The notes beneath the pieces are model-generated. The model was not told the origin of the DNA. It did no database searches and was given only the letters and a program-made list of their open reading frames with translations. A DNA stretch of 22,082 nt from a virus, in IMG/VR virus record IMGVR_UViG_3300020595_002713, positions 1 to 22,082 of that record. One strand, written 5' to 3'. Positions 1-7,758 of the stretch are shown here, one piece after another. Each line of letters begins with the position of its first letter. Positions within the stretch are counted from its first letter, which is position 1. Position numbers and translations under genes: made by a program.

Positions 1-95
1 TAAATGAACATCAATATAAAGCTAATTTTAGAATAGATAAAGAGATTAATATGATCTCACTTTTACAACAAATTATAAACATAAAAATAAAATGA
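1..95 (+). CDS. C-terminal fragment, probable clamp-loader large subunit (gp44-like)
   Basis: An open frame enters from the left edge and ends at the TGA at 93-95, overlapping the next ATG at 92 (ATGA). About 30 residues are visible. They include a stretch of the type QYKANFRIDKEINMISLLQQI, which resembles the C-terminal end of T4-type gp44 AAA+ clamp-loader ATPases. The residue similarity is from memory and modest. Context is the better argument: in T4 the order is 44 then 62, and a gp62-like gene follows one small ORF later. If correct, the protein loads the sliding clamp onto DNA as a 4:1 complex with gp62. Confidence 0.5.
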   Translation, partial: NEHQYKANFRIDKEINMISLLQQIINIKIK

Positions 96-340
96 AAGCA
101 CCTCAACAACAACCCGAGCTGAATATTGATTTAAAAGCTACTACTGGTATGAAAAATGACGCTGGTGGAAGCATATTTAAATCAGGAGTGATTTTAAGGA
201 AAATAAGTAAATTCGTAGCAGGTACAGATAATGATGCTATTATGCCTATACCAGTATTTTATGATCCTAATACAAATAAAATTTTAGGAGATGGTATTCC
301 TGTTGAACTTAGAGAAGAACTCAAGGACGAATTAGTATGA
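92..340 (+). CDS. 82-aa conserved-type phage protein, possible degenerate zinc ribbon
   Basis: The function is not known. The start overlaps the upstream stop by ATGA, and the end overlaps the gp62-like start by ATGA, so it is translated between the two clamp-loader genes. The core (residues about 26-55, with RKISKF, AGTDNDAIMPIPVF) resembles small T4-like phage proteins in which a similar core is flanked by two CxxC pairs. Here those places read NDAG and DPNT and the protein has no cysteine, so metal binding seems lost. The comparison rests on memory of the family and is an inference. The C-terminus is acidic. Confidence 0.7.
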   Translation: MKAPQQQPELNIDLKATTGMKNDAGGSIFKSGVILRKISKFVAGTDNDAIMPIPVFYDPNTNKILGDGIPVELREELKDELV

Positions 341-753
341 TAAAAAATACTTTCGGTTGGATGCCGCATATTAATACAAAAAAGACACCAATCGATGAGT
401 TTAGTGACGAGGATTGGGATATGTTTAACTCATACGTTATTCACCGAGTATTAAGCATGAATCCCGATTACTTGGAACTAGTAAATGAGGTACAAACAAT
501 ATTACCTCAAAATAAAAAAGAAATATACTCAATCTATAAAGAGTTTATACCTAAAAATAATAAGTGGAGTAAATACATAAAATCCACTACTAAAACAAAA
601 AGTAAAGAACTCATCAGTTATTTAAAGGGTTATTGGGAATGTTCCAATAAGGAAGCACTAGAATATTATAATCTTTTGGATAAGAGTGAGATTGTTAGTA
701 TATTGAATAGTATAGGATTAAATAAAAAGGATATTAAACAACTATTGAAATGA
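337..753 (+). CDS. 62: Clamp-loader small subunit, T4 gp62-like
   Basis: The 138-aa protein matches the short gp62 type of marine T4-like phages. It has an N-terminal Y-V-x-H-R-x-L-S segment (SYVIHRVLSMNPDYLELVNE, about residues 33-52). A middle part reads YKEFIPKNNKWSKYIKS. A C-terminal helical part reads LKGYWECSNKEALEYYNLL and ends in a lysine-rich tail. gp62 has no ATPase motifs, and none are seen here. It bridges the gp44 ATPase ring and helps open the sliding clamp at primer-template junctions. T4 gp62 is 187 aa, so this is a compact version. Start and stop are both coupled to neighbours by ATGA overlaps. Confidence 0.8.
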   Translation: MIKNTFGWMPHINTKKTPIDEFSDEDWDMFNSYVIHRVLSMNPDYLELVNEVQTILPQNKKEIYSIYKEFIPKNNKWSKYIKSTTKTKSKELISYLKGYWECSNKEALEYYNLLDKSEIVSILNSIGLNKKDIKQLLK

Positions 754-971
754 AAGGCGAATTATTTACTATGTTAAGAACATCTGCTGAGGCAGATAAA
801 TCAAAAGCAATGCTTACACTAAATCTACTATCAGAACATCCTGCTGGAATAGGTGATCACTCCACTAAGGATTTTTATGAAAATGCTGAGGAAGCTTTAA
901 TGATGTTAGTAGATGCAGATGATAGATTGAAAGCGTTAAAAAAATATTTTAATATTAAATCAATATTATGA
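750..971 (+). CDS. 73-aa small helical protein of unknown function
   Basis: The ATG at 750 overlaps the gp62-like stop (ATGA), and its own stop overlaps the next ATG at 968. The sequence is predicted to be helical: LRTSAEADKSKAMLTLNLL, then HPAGIGDHSTKDFYENAEEAL, then a leucine/lysine-rich end. Short proteins with an LRT-AEA-KAxAL...IGDH pattern are common in T4-like phages, but I know no role for them. An alternative start is ATG 771 (M8), which would remove MKGELFT. The overlap favours 750. Confidence 0.75.
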   Translation: MKGELFTMLRTSAEADKSKAMLTLNLLSEHPAGIGDHSTKDFYENAEEALMMLVDADDRLKALKKYFNIKSIL

Positions 972-1378
972 GTGATATATTAACATCTTACCACAAGAAA
1001 TCATCTACACCTACAACTAAAAAATCTAATACTGATCCTTCACCTGCAGTACAGGAGTTTGAAACCGAGTATAGAGAGTTAGCTAATGAATTTAAAGCTA
1101 TTATGGGTGAGATGTATGAATTATTTGCCGCCAAACATATGGATTACGGTTTGAATAATATTTCACTAGGTGGTGATATTCTTAATAGTAAAGAGGATAA
1201 AAAATTCTCACTCACTGGTTTAGCTATTAGATTAACTGATAAAATCTCACGTTTAAAGAATTTACTAATTAATGGTAAAAACTTTGTAAAAGGTGAGGGT
1301 ATGGAAGATACATTTATTGATATAGCCAATTATGGCATCATAGGTCTACTTGTTGGAAGAGACAAGTGGAAAAAATAA
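968..1378 (+). CDS. DUF1599-type (nucleotide-modification-associated domain 1) protein
   Basis: The 136-aa protein has a low-complexity Ser/Thr-rich N-terminus (residues 1-27) followed by the DUF1599 pattern: KHMDYG at 56-61, a GG pair at 68-69, IRLTDKISRL at 87-96, and EDTFIDIANYGII at 113-125. The acidic and Asp/Asn residues of the last motif recall the all-alpha NTP pyrophosphatase fold. The Pfam family was renamed for its predicted link to nucleotide modification in phages (established family association, no proven reaction). It sits between replication genes and a nuclease, consistent with a DNA or nucleotide metabolism role. The start overlaps the upstream stop by ATGA. Confidence 0.8.
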   Translation: MSDILTSYHKKSSTPTTKKSNTDPSPAVQEFETEYRELANEFKAIMGEMYELFAAKHMDYGLNNISLGGDILNSKEDKKFSLTGLAIRLTDKISRLKNLLINGKNFVKGEGMEDTFIDIANYGIIGLLVGRDKWKK

Positions 1379-1384
1379 AACACT

Positions 1385-2350
1385 GTGGCTAAAAAAATCC
1401 CAAAAATAATTAAGGAGATTTTAAAAAATCCTCCCCAAGAGATTAACTATGCATTTCAAAAGAATATTAGTTACTCTCAAATGAGTATATTTAGGGGATG
1501 TCCTCATAGATGGAAACTCCAATATAAAGATAAAATCAAAAGATTTACATCTAGTATTCATACTGTATTTGGTACAGCAATCCACGAAACTATGCAAGCC
1601 TATTTGGATGTAATGTATACTGAAACAGGAGCAGCTGCTGATAGATTGGATTTAGAAGATGACTTCCATTACCATTTTACTGAGGAATATAAAAAACAGT
1701 ATAAAGCAAATAATAATCAACATTTTTCCTCTGCTGAGGAAATGAGAGAATTCTTTAATGATGGTATTGGTATTTTAAATTGGTTTAAAAAGAAAAAAAG
1801 TGCATACTTTTCTAAAAGAGGATGGCATTTAGTTGGATGTGAGATACCTATTACAGTAGCTCCTAATAAAATGTATAATAACGTATTATATTTAGGATAT
1901 CTTGATGTAGTAATGTACCATGAACCAACTAATACTTTTAAAATCATGGATATTAAAACTAGCACTAGAGGTTGGAGAGAACAAGATAAGAATAATGAAG
2001 ACAAACAATTTCAGTTATTATTATACAAACAATTTTTTTCTGAACAATATAGTATTCCTTTAGATAGTATTGAAATAGAATTCTTTATATTAAAAAGAAA
2101 GGTATTAGATGCTGATGATGCTAAATTAATGTCTCCATATCAAGCACATAGGGTACAAAGATTTACTCCTCCAAGTGGTAAAATAAAATTGGGTAGAGCG
2201 ACAAATGCTGTTAATAGTTTTATACAAGAATGTTTTAATTATGAAGGTAAAATAAAAGATACAACGTTTATTAAACAACCATCTAAATACACGTGTAATT
2301 TTTGTCCTTACAGTAAGGATAAAGAAAACTGTGGAGAAGGTATATATTGA
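1385..2350 (+). CDS. PD-(D/E)XK nuclease with Cas4/AddB-like cysteine cluster
   Basis: The 321-aa protein starts at GTG 1385, because the first in-frame ATG would fall inside the conserved N-terminal motif. RecB/Cas4-type signatures appear in order: YSQMSIFRGCP (30-40), FGTAIHE with His67, GCEIPI with Glu153, GYLDVV with Asp174, MDIKTS with Asp189 and Lys191, and a Q-x-x-x-Y-like stretch near 208-214. Cys39 plus Cys304, Cys307 and Cys316 give the arrangement C-x(n)-C-x2-C-x8-C, like the iron-sulfur cluster of AddB and Cas4. The expected activity is ssDNA or DNA-end exonuclease in replication, recombination or host DNA breakdown. There is no cas context here, so it is a phage nuclease rather than a CRISPR adaptation gene. 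Confidence 0.88.
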   Translation: MAKKIPKIIKEILKNPPQEINYAFQKNISYSQMSIFRGCPHRWKLQYKDKIKRFTSSIHTVFGTAIHETMQAYLDVMYTETGAAADRLDLEDDFHYHFTEEYKKQYKANNNQHFSSAEEMREFFNDGIGILNWFKKKKSAYFSKRGWHLVGCEIPITVAPNKMYNNVLYLGYLDVVMYHEPTNTFKIMDIKTSTRGWREQDKNNEDKQFQLLLYKQFFSEQYSIPLDSIEIEFFILKRKVLDADDAKLMSPYQAHRVQRFTPPSGKIKLGRATNAVNSFIQECFNYEGKIKDTTFIKQPSKYTCNFCPYSKDKENCGEGIY

Positions 2351-2406
2351 ATACCTTATATATATGTATAGTATATAAACATATACGAACTATATAAATT
2401 AAAATT
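2351..2406. promoter_or_regulatory. AT-rich spacer with inverted repeat before the RHH gene
   Basis: This 56-base spacer is almost entirely A/T. It holds an inverted repeat with arms TATATGT (2361-2367) and ACATATA (2379-2385) separated by 11 bases. Ribbon-helix-helix repressors often bind palindromes just upstream of their own gene, so this may be an operator, but the arms are low in complexity and may be chance. I see no TTG-N20-TAnnTTTAC promoter here. Confidence 0.3.
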
Positions 2407-2595
2407 ATGAGCCAATTTAAAAAAGAAATGACTTTAACTTCGGTCAAGATCCAGAAGGATTTATTTCATGAATTCAAAATTTCTTGTGTTAAGAATAAGT
2501 TCAGTTTTCAAAAACTAGCTGAAAGGTGTATACATTCTTATTTACATGATGAGGATTTTAGAAGAAGTGTTACCAATATGAAGATTGAGTTTTAA
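2407..2595 (+). CDS. Small ribbon-helix-helix-like DNA-binding protein
   Basis: The 62-aa protein has a short predicted beta strand (MTLTSVKIQ, residues 8-16) followed by two helices (DLFHEFKISCVKNKF and SFQKLAERCIHSYLHD). That is the layout of MetJ/Arc-type RHH proteins, which dimerise and bind DNA through the strand pair. It stands alone between the nuclease gene and the glycan block, separated from both by non-overlapping spacers, so it may regulate one of them. The call rests on pattern only, with no diagnostic motif. Confidence 0.65.
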   Translation: MSQFKKEMTLTSVKIQKDLFHEFKISCVKNKFSFQKLAERCIHSYLHDEDFRRSVTNMKIEF

Positions 2596-2607
2596 ATTAA
2601 CAAATAT

Positions 2608-4059
2608 ATGAATAAAAGTTTTAAACATATTCCTAAAGAGCAAAGGAAAAAAATAATGCTCATATGTGATGACATTAGAGTTCATAGTGGGGTAGCTACA
2701 GTAGCTAAAGAAATAGTTGTTGGTACTTGTCATCACTTTAACTGGGTTAATGTCGCTGGAGCAATTAAACACCCTGAACAAGGTAAAAGAATTGATCTCA
2801 GTGCAGCAACTAGTAAAGAAGCAAATATAGAAGATGCATCTGTATTTTCATACCCAGTAAATGGATATGGTGATTCAATGCACTTACAACAATTATTAGC
2901 TATTGAAAATCCTGATGCAATAATGTTGATTACTGATCCTAGATATTTTCAACACATATTCAATATGGAAGATACTATTAGACAAAAATGTCCTATAGCT
3001 TATCTTAATATTTGGGATGATTATCCAGCTCCAAGATATAATCAACCATATTATGAAGCATGTGATTTATTAATGGGCATATCAAAACAAACTGTTAATA
3101 TTAATAAACTAGTATTAGCTGATTGTGATAATAGTAAAAGAGTATTTAAATATGTACCTCATGGTTTAAATCATAACCAATTTTTTCCAATAGGTAAAGA
3201 TCATGAACATTATCAAGAGTTTATTGATTTTAGAAAAAAGTTATTTAATAATAAAGAAGTAAACTTTACTATGTTCTTTAACTCTAGAAACATTAGGAGA
3301 AAACAAATACCTGATGCTATGCTTGCTTTTAGATCATTCTTAGATTCACTTCCACGTGAAGAGGCCTTAAAATGTAGATTTGTTTTACATACTGAAATGG
3401 TATCTGATCATGGAACTGATTTGAATAAAGTAAAAGAATATCTATTTGGTGAAGATTATGATGATGTAATAGTATTTTCAAATTCTAAAATAGATAGAAA
3501 AGGCTTAAACTTCCTATATAATACAGCAGATGTTCAAATATTATTAACTTCAAATGAAGGATGGGGATTAACATTAACTGAAGCTATATTATCAGGAACA
3601 CCTATTATTGCTAATACAACAGGTGGAATGCAAGATCAAATGAGATTTGAGGATAATAAAGGTAAATGGTTTGAACCTGATGCTGATATTCCTTCTAATC
3701 ATAAAAAGACATTTACTAAACATGGTGAATGGGCATTTCCAGTATACCCTACTTCTAGATCGATTCAAGGTTCACCTCCCACACCTTACATTTATGATGA
3801 TAGATGTTCTTGGGAAGATGCTTGTGATAGAATAAAAGAAGTATATTCTTTATCTAATGAAGAACGTAAAGCTAGAGGATTAAAAGGTAGAGAGTGGGCT
3901 ATAGGTAATGAAGCAGGTTTTACTGCTGAAAACCAAGGTCAAAGAGTAATAGAGGCATTTGAAGAGTTATTTGAAATATGGGAACCTAGAGACAAATACG
4001 AAATAGTAAATGCTACTGAATATAAAGGTAAATTTTTAAATCATAAAATAGTATACTAA
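2608..4059 (+). CDS. Glycosyltransferase, GT4-like (GT-B fold)
   Basis: The 483-aa protein has a GT-B layout. The N-terminal half carries an opening strand (KIMLICDDIRVHSGVA, 15-30). The C-terminal donor-binding half carries FFNSRNIRRKQIPD (about 223-236) and the E-x7-E retaining motif Glu317/Glu325 in NEGWGLTLTEA. TPIIANTTGG follows at about 331-340. It should transfer a sugar from a nucleotide-sugar with retention of configuration; donor and acceptor cannot be read from sequence. There is no signal peptide or membrane segment, so it is cytoplasmic. It opens a near-continuous run of sugar genes, and the next gene begins two bases after its stop. Confidence 0.88.
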   Translation: MNKSFKHIPKEQRKKIMLICDDIRVHSGVATVAKEIVVGTCHHFNWVNVAGAIKHPEQGKRIDLSAATSKEANIEDASVFSYPVNGYGDSMHLQQLLAIENPDAIMLITDPRYFQHIFNMEDTIRQKCPIAYLNIWDDYPAPRYNQPYYEACDLLMGISKQTVNINKLVLADCDNSKRVFKYVPHGLNHNQFFPIGKDHEHYQEFIDFRKKLFNNKEVNFTMFFNSRNIRRKQIPDAMLAFRSFLDSLPREEALKCRFVLHTEMVSDHGTDLNKVKEYLFGEDYDDVIVFSNSKIDRKGLNFLYNTADVQILLTSNEGWGLTLTEAILSGTPIIANTTGGMQDQMRFEDNKGKWFEPDADIPSNHKKTFTKHGEWAFPVYPTSRSIQGSPPTPYIYDDRCSWEDACDRIKEVYSLSNEERKARGLKGREWAIGNEAGFTAENQGQRVIEAFEELFEIWEPRDKYEIVNATEYKGKFLNHKIVY

Positions 4060-4060
4060 A

Positions 4061-5338
4061 ATGAGTAAACCAGTTTTTGTAATATCATCACCATTTGATA
4101 CCTATTCGGGATATGGTGCACGTAGTCGTGATTTAATTAAGGTTCTTATTGAACTCGACAAATATGACATAAAATTATTACCACAACGATGGGGTGATAC
4201 ACCATTAGATTTCTGTAAAGATCATGCTGAATGGGAATATTTACTTAAGTATTCTATCCCAATGCCTTTAAGGTCTAAACCTGATATTTGGATGCAAATT
4301 ACTATACCACCAGAATATCAAGCTGTAGGTAAATATAATATAGGATGTACAGCAGGTATTGAAAGTACAGGTTGTGATGGAGGTTGGATTGATGGTATGA
4401 ATCGTATGGATATGAACTTTGTTTCTTCAAACCATAGTAAAGAGATATTTACTAATGCTAAGTTTGAAAAAAAGGATAAAAATACCCAACAAAATCTTGG
4501 TATATTAGAACTAACTAAACCTATAGAGGTAATATTTGAAGGAGTTGATACTAATGTTTATAAACATCTTCCAAGTAAAGATATTACCCTTGATTTGAAA
4601 CAAATCAAAGAATCATTTTGTTTTCTATTTGTAGGACATTGGATGAATGGTGATATAGGACATGATAGAAAAAATGTTGGATTAATGATTAAATATTTCT
4701 TTGATGCCTTTAAAGGTAAAAAGAATAGTCCTGCTTTAATACTAAAAGTATCTAACGGTAGAAATAGCTATATGAGTAGAGAGATAATATTAGATAGAAT
4801 ATTAGCTATTAAAAAACATTATAAAGGTGTTACATTACCAAATGTATACATCTTAAATGGTGGATTAAGTGATGATGAGATGAATCAGTTATATAATCAT
4901 CCTAAAGTTAAAGCTATGGTATCATTTACTAAAGGTGAAGGATATGGTAGACCATTAGCTGAGTTTGGTATGAGTAAAAAACCTATTATAGCTTCTGGAT
5001 GGTCAGGACATAGAGATTTTTTAGTATCTGAAAATACTATATTATTACCTGGTAGCTTAGAAAATGTTCATGCTTCAGCTGCTAATAAATGGTTATTAAA
5101 GGAATCGAAATGGTTTCAAGTTAGTCCTAAACATGCTATTGGGGCATTTACTGATGTTCATAAAAAATATAAAACTTTTACTGAACGAAGTAGAAAACAA
5201 TCCCACCACATTAAAACTAGTTTTAGTTGGGAAAATATGAAGGATTTAATTGAGAAAGTATTAAATAAAAATATACCTGATTTTCCTAAACAAATAGAAT
5301 TAAAATTACCAGAATTAAAACTACCTAAATTAAAATAA
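4061..5338 (+). CDS. Glycosyltransferase, GT4-like, second copy
   Basis: The 425-aa GT-B protein starts one base after the previous stop codon. Its N-terminal VFVISSPFDTYSGYGARSR is a typical acceptor-domain opening with a glycine-rich turn. FLFVGHW (about 189-194) opens the donor domain, and KGEGYGRPLAE holds the E-x7-E pair Glu293/Glu301. It is divergent from the upstream GT4 gene, so it is not a recent duplicate. The last 14 residues repeat an (E/K)LKLP unit, giving a charged, proline-spaced tail of unknown use. The donor and acceptor are unknown. Confidence 0.87.
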   Translation: MSKPVFVISSPFDTYSGYGARSRDLIKVLIELDKYDIKLLPQRWGDTPLDFCKDHAEWEYLLKYSIPMPLRSKPDIWMQITIPPEYQAVGKYNIGCTAGIESTGCDGGWIDGMNRMDMNFVSSNHSKEIFTNAKFEKKDKNTQQNLGILELTKPIEVIFEGVDTNVYKHLPSKDITLDLKQIKESFCFLFVGHWMNGDIGHDRKNVGLMIKYFFDAFKGKKNSPALILKVSNGRNSYMSREIILDRILAIKKHYKGVTLPNVYILNGGLSDDEMNQLYNHPKVKAMVSFTKGEGYGRPLAEFGMSKKPIIASGWSGHRDFLVSENTILLPGSLENVHASAANKWLLKESKWFQVSPKHAIGAFTDVHKKYKTFTERSRKQSHHIKTSFSWENMKDLIEKVLNKNIPDFPKQIELKLPELKLPKLK

Positions 5339-5339
5339 T

Positions 5340-5774
5340 ATGCAGTACGATGAAATAATAGATTGTCCTAAAAGTGGTGGAGATCTATGTTATAGAGTAG
5401 AAATAACCAAAGATATAACAAACTATTTTAGTTTATCTTGTGGATTTATGACTAATAGTCTTATGACCTCTGGTAGTGAGTTTTTAGAGGAAACTAATAT
5501 AGGTTTACCTGAGTTACATAAGGATATTGCTTGGACTGATCCTGATACAGGTTTAGTTTGGGTACCAAATACTATTAATAATCCTGATCAAGGGATGGTA
5601 TTTGCTGATGGAACTAATAAAGATGAGTGGAGCTGGGCAGCAGTTAAATCTAAAAAAGTTGAAGATAGAAAAGAAGGTGACCCTGAGTATAAAATGGATA
5701 TGAGTACTAAGAAAAACTTTAAAGAACGTGATTATATGGATGCCTTATCATTTATAGGTATACTACCAGATTAA
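5340..5774 (+). CDS. 144-aa conserved-type phage protein of unknown function
   Basis: I do not recognise an enzymatic family. The N-terminus (CPKSGGDLCY, then NYFSLSCGFMTNSLM) looks like a partly lost zinc ribbon with cysteines at 9, 17 and 34. The centre is aromatic (IAWTDPDTGLVWVPN, then DEWSWAAVKS). The end reads YKMDMSTKKNF...MDALSFIG. Proteins with this succession occur, from memory, beside glycosyltransferases in marine myoviruses. Position between two sugar-transfer genes with spacers of one base each suggests co-translation with them; nothing more can be claimed. Confidence 0.75.
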   Translation: MQYDEIIDCPKSGGDLCYRVEITKDITNYFSLSCGFMTNSLMTSGSEFLEETNIGLPELHKDIAWTDPDTGLVWVPNTINNPDQGMVFADGTNKDEWSWAAVKSKKVEDRKEGDPEYKMDMSTKKNFKERDYMDALSFIGILPD

Positions 5775-5775
5775 T

Positions 5776-6402
5776 ATGAAAATTAGTTATGCTATAACCG
5801 TATGTAATGAGTTTCTTGAAATACAGAAACTTATTCCTATTCTTTTTAAAAATAAAGGGATGAAAGATAACATAGTTGTACTTTTTGACCAAAAAAATGG
5901 TTCTGAAGAGGTATCTAACTATTTAAGAACATTTTCCAAATTTCCTGGCTTTCAATTTTGGAGAGGATTAGATTTTGATGGTCATTTTGCTAATTGGAAA
6001 AATCAACTAACTGAATATTGTGATGGAGATTACATCTTTCAGATTGATGCTGATGAGATCCCTAATGAGATTTTATTACAAAACTTACCTTCAATATTAG
6101 AATCAAATCCTAATAATGAGGTTTACTTAGTTCCTAGAGTTAATACAGTAGAGGGATTAACAGAAGAACATATTAATAAATGGGGATGGAAGGTAGATGA
6201 TAAAGGTTGGGTTAACTACCCAGATTATCAATGGCGTATTTGGAAAAATAAACCTGAGATAAAGTGGGTAAATAAGGTACATGAGAAGTTAGATGGATTT
6301 AAAACTTATACTACTTTACCTAGTCAAGAAGAGTTATCGATTTACCATCCAAAAGATATAAAACGACAAGAAAAACAAAACAATTATTACGATACATTAT
6401 GA
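5776..6402 (+). CDS. Glycosyltransferase family 2-like (GT-A fold)
   Basis: The 208-aa protein begins with the GT2 opening ISYAITVCNEFLEI and a strand NIVVLFDQ. The metal/nucleotide-sugar motif QIDADE places Asp91 and Asp93 as the DxD-type pair. Downstream, YQWRIWKNKPEIKWVNKVHEKL resembles the acceptor-side region of WaaE/KdtX-like GT2 enzymes, in which R-x-W...H-E is common. It is shorter than most GT2 enzymes (about 250-300 aa) but has both core halves. It would be an inverting transferase in the cytoplasm. The stop overlaps the next start by ATGA. Confidence 0.85.
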   Translation: MKISYAITVCNEFLEIQKLIPILFKNKGMKDNIVVLFDQKNGSEEVSNYLRTFSKFPGFQFWRGLDFDGHFANWKNQLTEYCDGDYIFQIDADEIPNEILLQNLPSILESNPNNEVYLVPRVNTVEGLTEEHINKWGWKVDDKGWVNYPDYQWRIWKNKPEIKWVNKVHEKLDGFKTYTTLPSQEELSIYHPKDIKRQEKQNNYYDTL

Positions 6403-6989
6403 TACATGATTTAAATAAAAAAGTAGATGAGTTATTTTTAACTCCTTCTGATATAAACGAACACTTCCCAGCTATTATAAAGTATGGCCAACAATGTGAT
6501 TCAATCATTGAAATGGGTGTTAGAAGTATTAATAGTACTTGGGCATGGCTAGCTTGTAATGCTAAAGACGGTTTACATTCATATGATTTACATCATCCAT
6601 CAACTTGGGATGGTGATCTTCAATCAGTATATGATACCGCAGAGGCATATGATATAAAGTTTAAGTTTACTGAGGCTAATGTTTTAAATATAGATATTGA
6701 ACCAACAGATTTACTATTTTTAGATACATGGCATGTGTATGATCAACTAAAAGCAGAGTTAGCTAAACATCATAAACAAGTAAAAAAATACATTTGTTTT
6801 CATGATACAACTAGTTTTGCACATCATGGTGAGGCTACAACTTCACATCATGATTTTCATGGTGAACTCACTCAAGGTAAAGGATTATGGGATGCTGTAA
6901 GTGAGTTTTTAGAAGAACACTCTAATGAGTGGGAGTTAGTAGAAAGATTTACTAATAATAATGGTTTTACTATTATCAAAAGAAAATGA
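6399..6989 (+). CDS. Class I SAM-dependent methyltransferase-like protein
   Basis: The 196-aa protein shows a Rossmann methyltransferase motif I variant at 36-43 (IIEMGVRS). An acidic strand end follows in LHSYDLHHP, and motif IV-like DLLFLDTWHVYDQL then leads to KYICFHDTT. This order matches the Methyltransf_24/cephalosporin-hydroxylase-like group, where an aspartate-rich LFLDxxH segment is typical. In a glycan cluster it could O-methylate a sugar or a linked group, but the acceptor is unknown. His-rich stretch 135-150 may bind metal. It is coupled by ATGA overlaps at both ends. Confidence 0.72.
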   Translation: MIHDLNKKVDELFLTPSDINEHFPAIIKYGQQCDSIIEMGVRSINSTWAWLACNAKDGLHSYDLHHPSTWDGDLQSVYDTAEAYDIKFKFTEANVLNIDIEPTDLLFLDTWHVYDQLKAELAKHHKQVKKYICFHDTTSFAHHGEATTSHHDFHGELTQGKGLWDAVSEFLEEHSNEWELVERFTNNNGFTIIKRK

Positions 6990-7726
6990 AAGCAATATAC
7001 CGAATTTCAGACGCAGGATATTCTAAGGTAAAACCAGAATATATAGATAATGATAAATGCTTAAATAACTTTACTAGTATCTTTAATGATACCCAAATCA
7101 TTGCAGACAACTGCTGTGATGAAACTTTGCTGATGATAAGAAAACATGTTTTAAAGAAACAAATAACTGAAGTTAGTATTGGAAGTGGTGCAGGCACATT
7201 TAACTTAGCTTTAGACATAGCTTTAAAGTATGATGATGATGAAATAGTATATTTTGTGGAAAATGACTATTTACACCTTAGAGGAAGTGATAGAATATTA
7301 AAGGAAGCATTTACTTTAGGAGCTAGTTTTGCTACTCTGTATGACCACATAGATAAATACATTGACCCAAGTGAGGGAGGTAATCCATATTGTCAAGGTG
7401 GAGCTGAAGACACAAGGGTATATTTAACTAAAAGTTGTCATTGGAAGTTAACTAATAGCACTACAATGACTTTTGCAGCAAAAGTTTCAACACTTAAAAG
7501 AGTAGAACCTATACTTAGGAAACATACAAGTGAATCATACCCTAAAGACTTTGATATGTTTATGGAGCTTAGAAATAACAATGAGTTATTAGTAAGTTCA
7601 ATACCAGCATACTCTACACATGGTGAAACAAAATGGTTAGCACCTCTTATTAACTGGAGTACAGTATCAGCTATAGTTAGCCCACAAAAATACTTTCCTT
7701 ATGTGCATAAAGATGTGGAGAAGTGA
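6986..7726 (+). CDS. Putative GT-A-fold glycosyltransferase of phage type
   Basis: The 246-aa protein opens with KAIYRISDAGYSKVKP. A glycine-rich SIGSGAGTFN follows at about 64-73, then YFVENDYLH, where Glu92/Asp94 could take the place of a DxD motif. ATLYDHIDKY and CHWKLTNSTTMTFAAK follow. This series occurs in phage proteins labelled glycosyltransferase; I know no characterised member. The position inside the sugar block and the overlap with the methyltransferase gene support the call. An unrelated Rossmann-like role cannot be excluded. Confidence 0.65.
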   Translation: MKAIYRISDAGYSKVKPEYIDNDKCLNNFTSIFNDTQIIADNCCDETLLMIRKHVLKKQITEVSIGSGAGTFNLALDIALKYDDDEIVYFVENDYLHLRGSDRILKEAFTLGASFATLYDHIDKYIDPSEGGNPYCQGGAEDTRVYLTKSCHWKLTNSTTMTFAAKVSTLKRVEPILRKHTSESYPKDFDMFMELRNNNELLVSSIPAYSTHGETKWLAPLINWSTVSAIVSPQKYFPYVHKDVEK

Positions 7727-7758
7727 GATATTTTATGTATATTAAAAAATAAAACGTT

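Noticed and set aside
1385-2350. A CRISPR-associated Cas4
   Set aside because: The nuclease shares the cysteine cluster and core with Cas4, but no cas1, cas2 or repeat-spacer array is present; the context is phage replication.
2391-2400. T4-type late promoter (TATAAATA-like) before the RHH gene
   Set aside because: The string TATATAAATT is expected by chance in a spacer that is nearly all A/T, and the same motif does not recur clearly before structural genes.
1144-2781. Minus-strand open frames such as 1144-1329, 1717-2004 and 2542-2781
   Set aside because: They lie opposite well-supported + strand genes, have low-complexity translations and no family resemblance. All other minus-strand frames in the window fail in the same way.
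3647-3835. A + strand open frame inside the first GT4 gene
   Set aside because: It is fully contained in the 2608-4059 gene in another frame; the glycosyltransferase motifs belong to the main frame.
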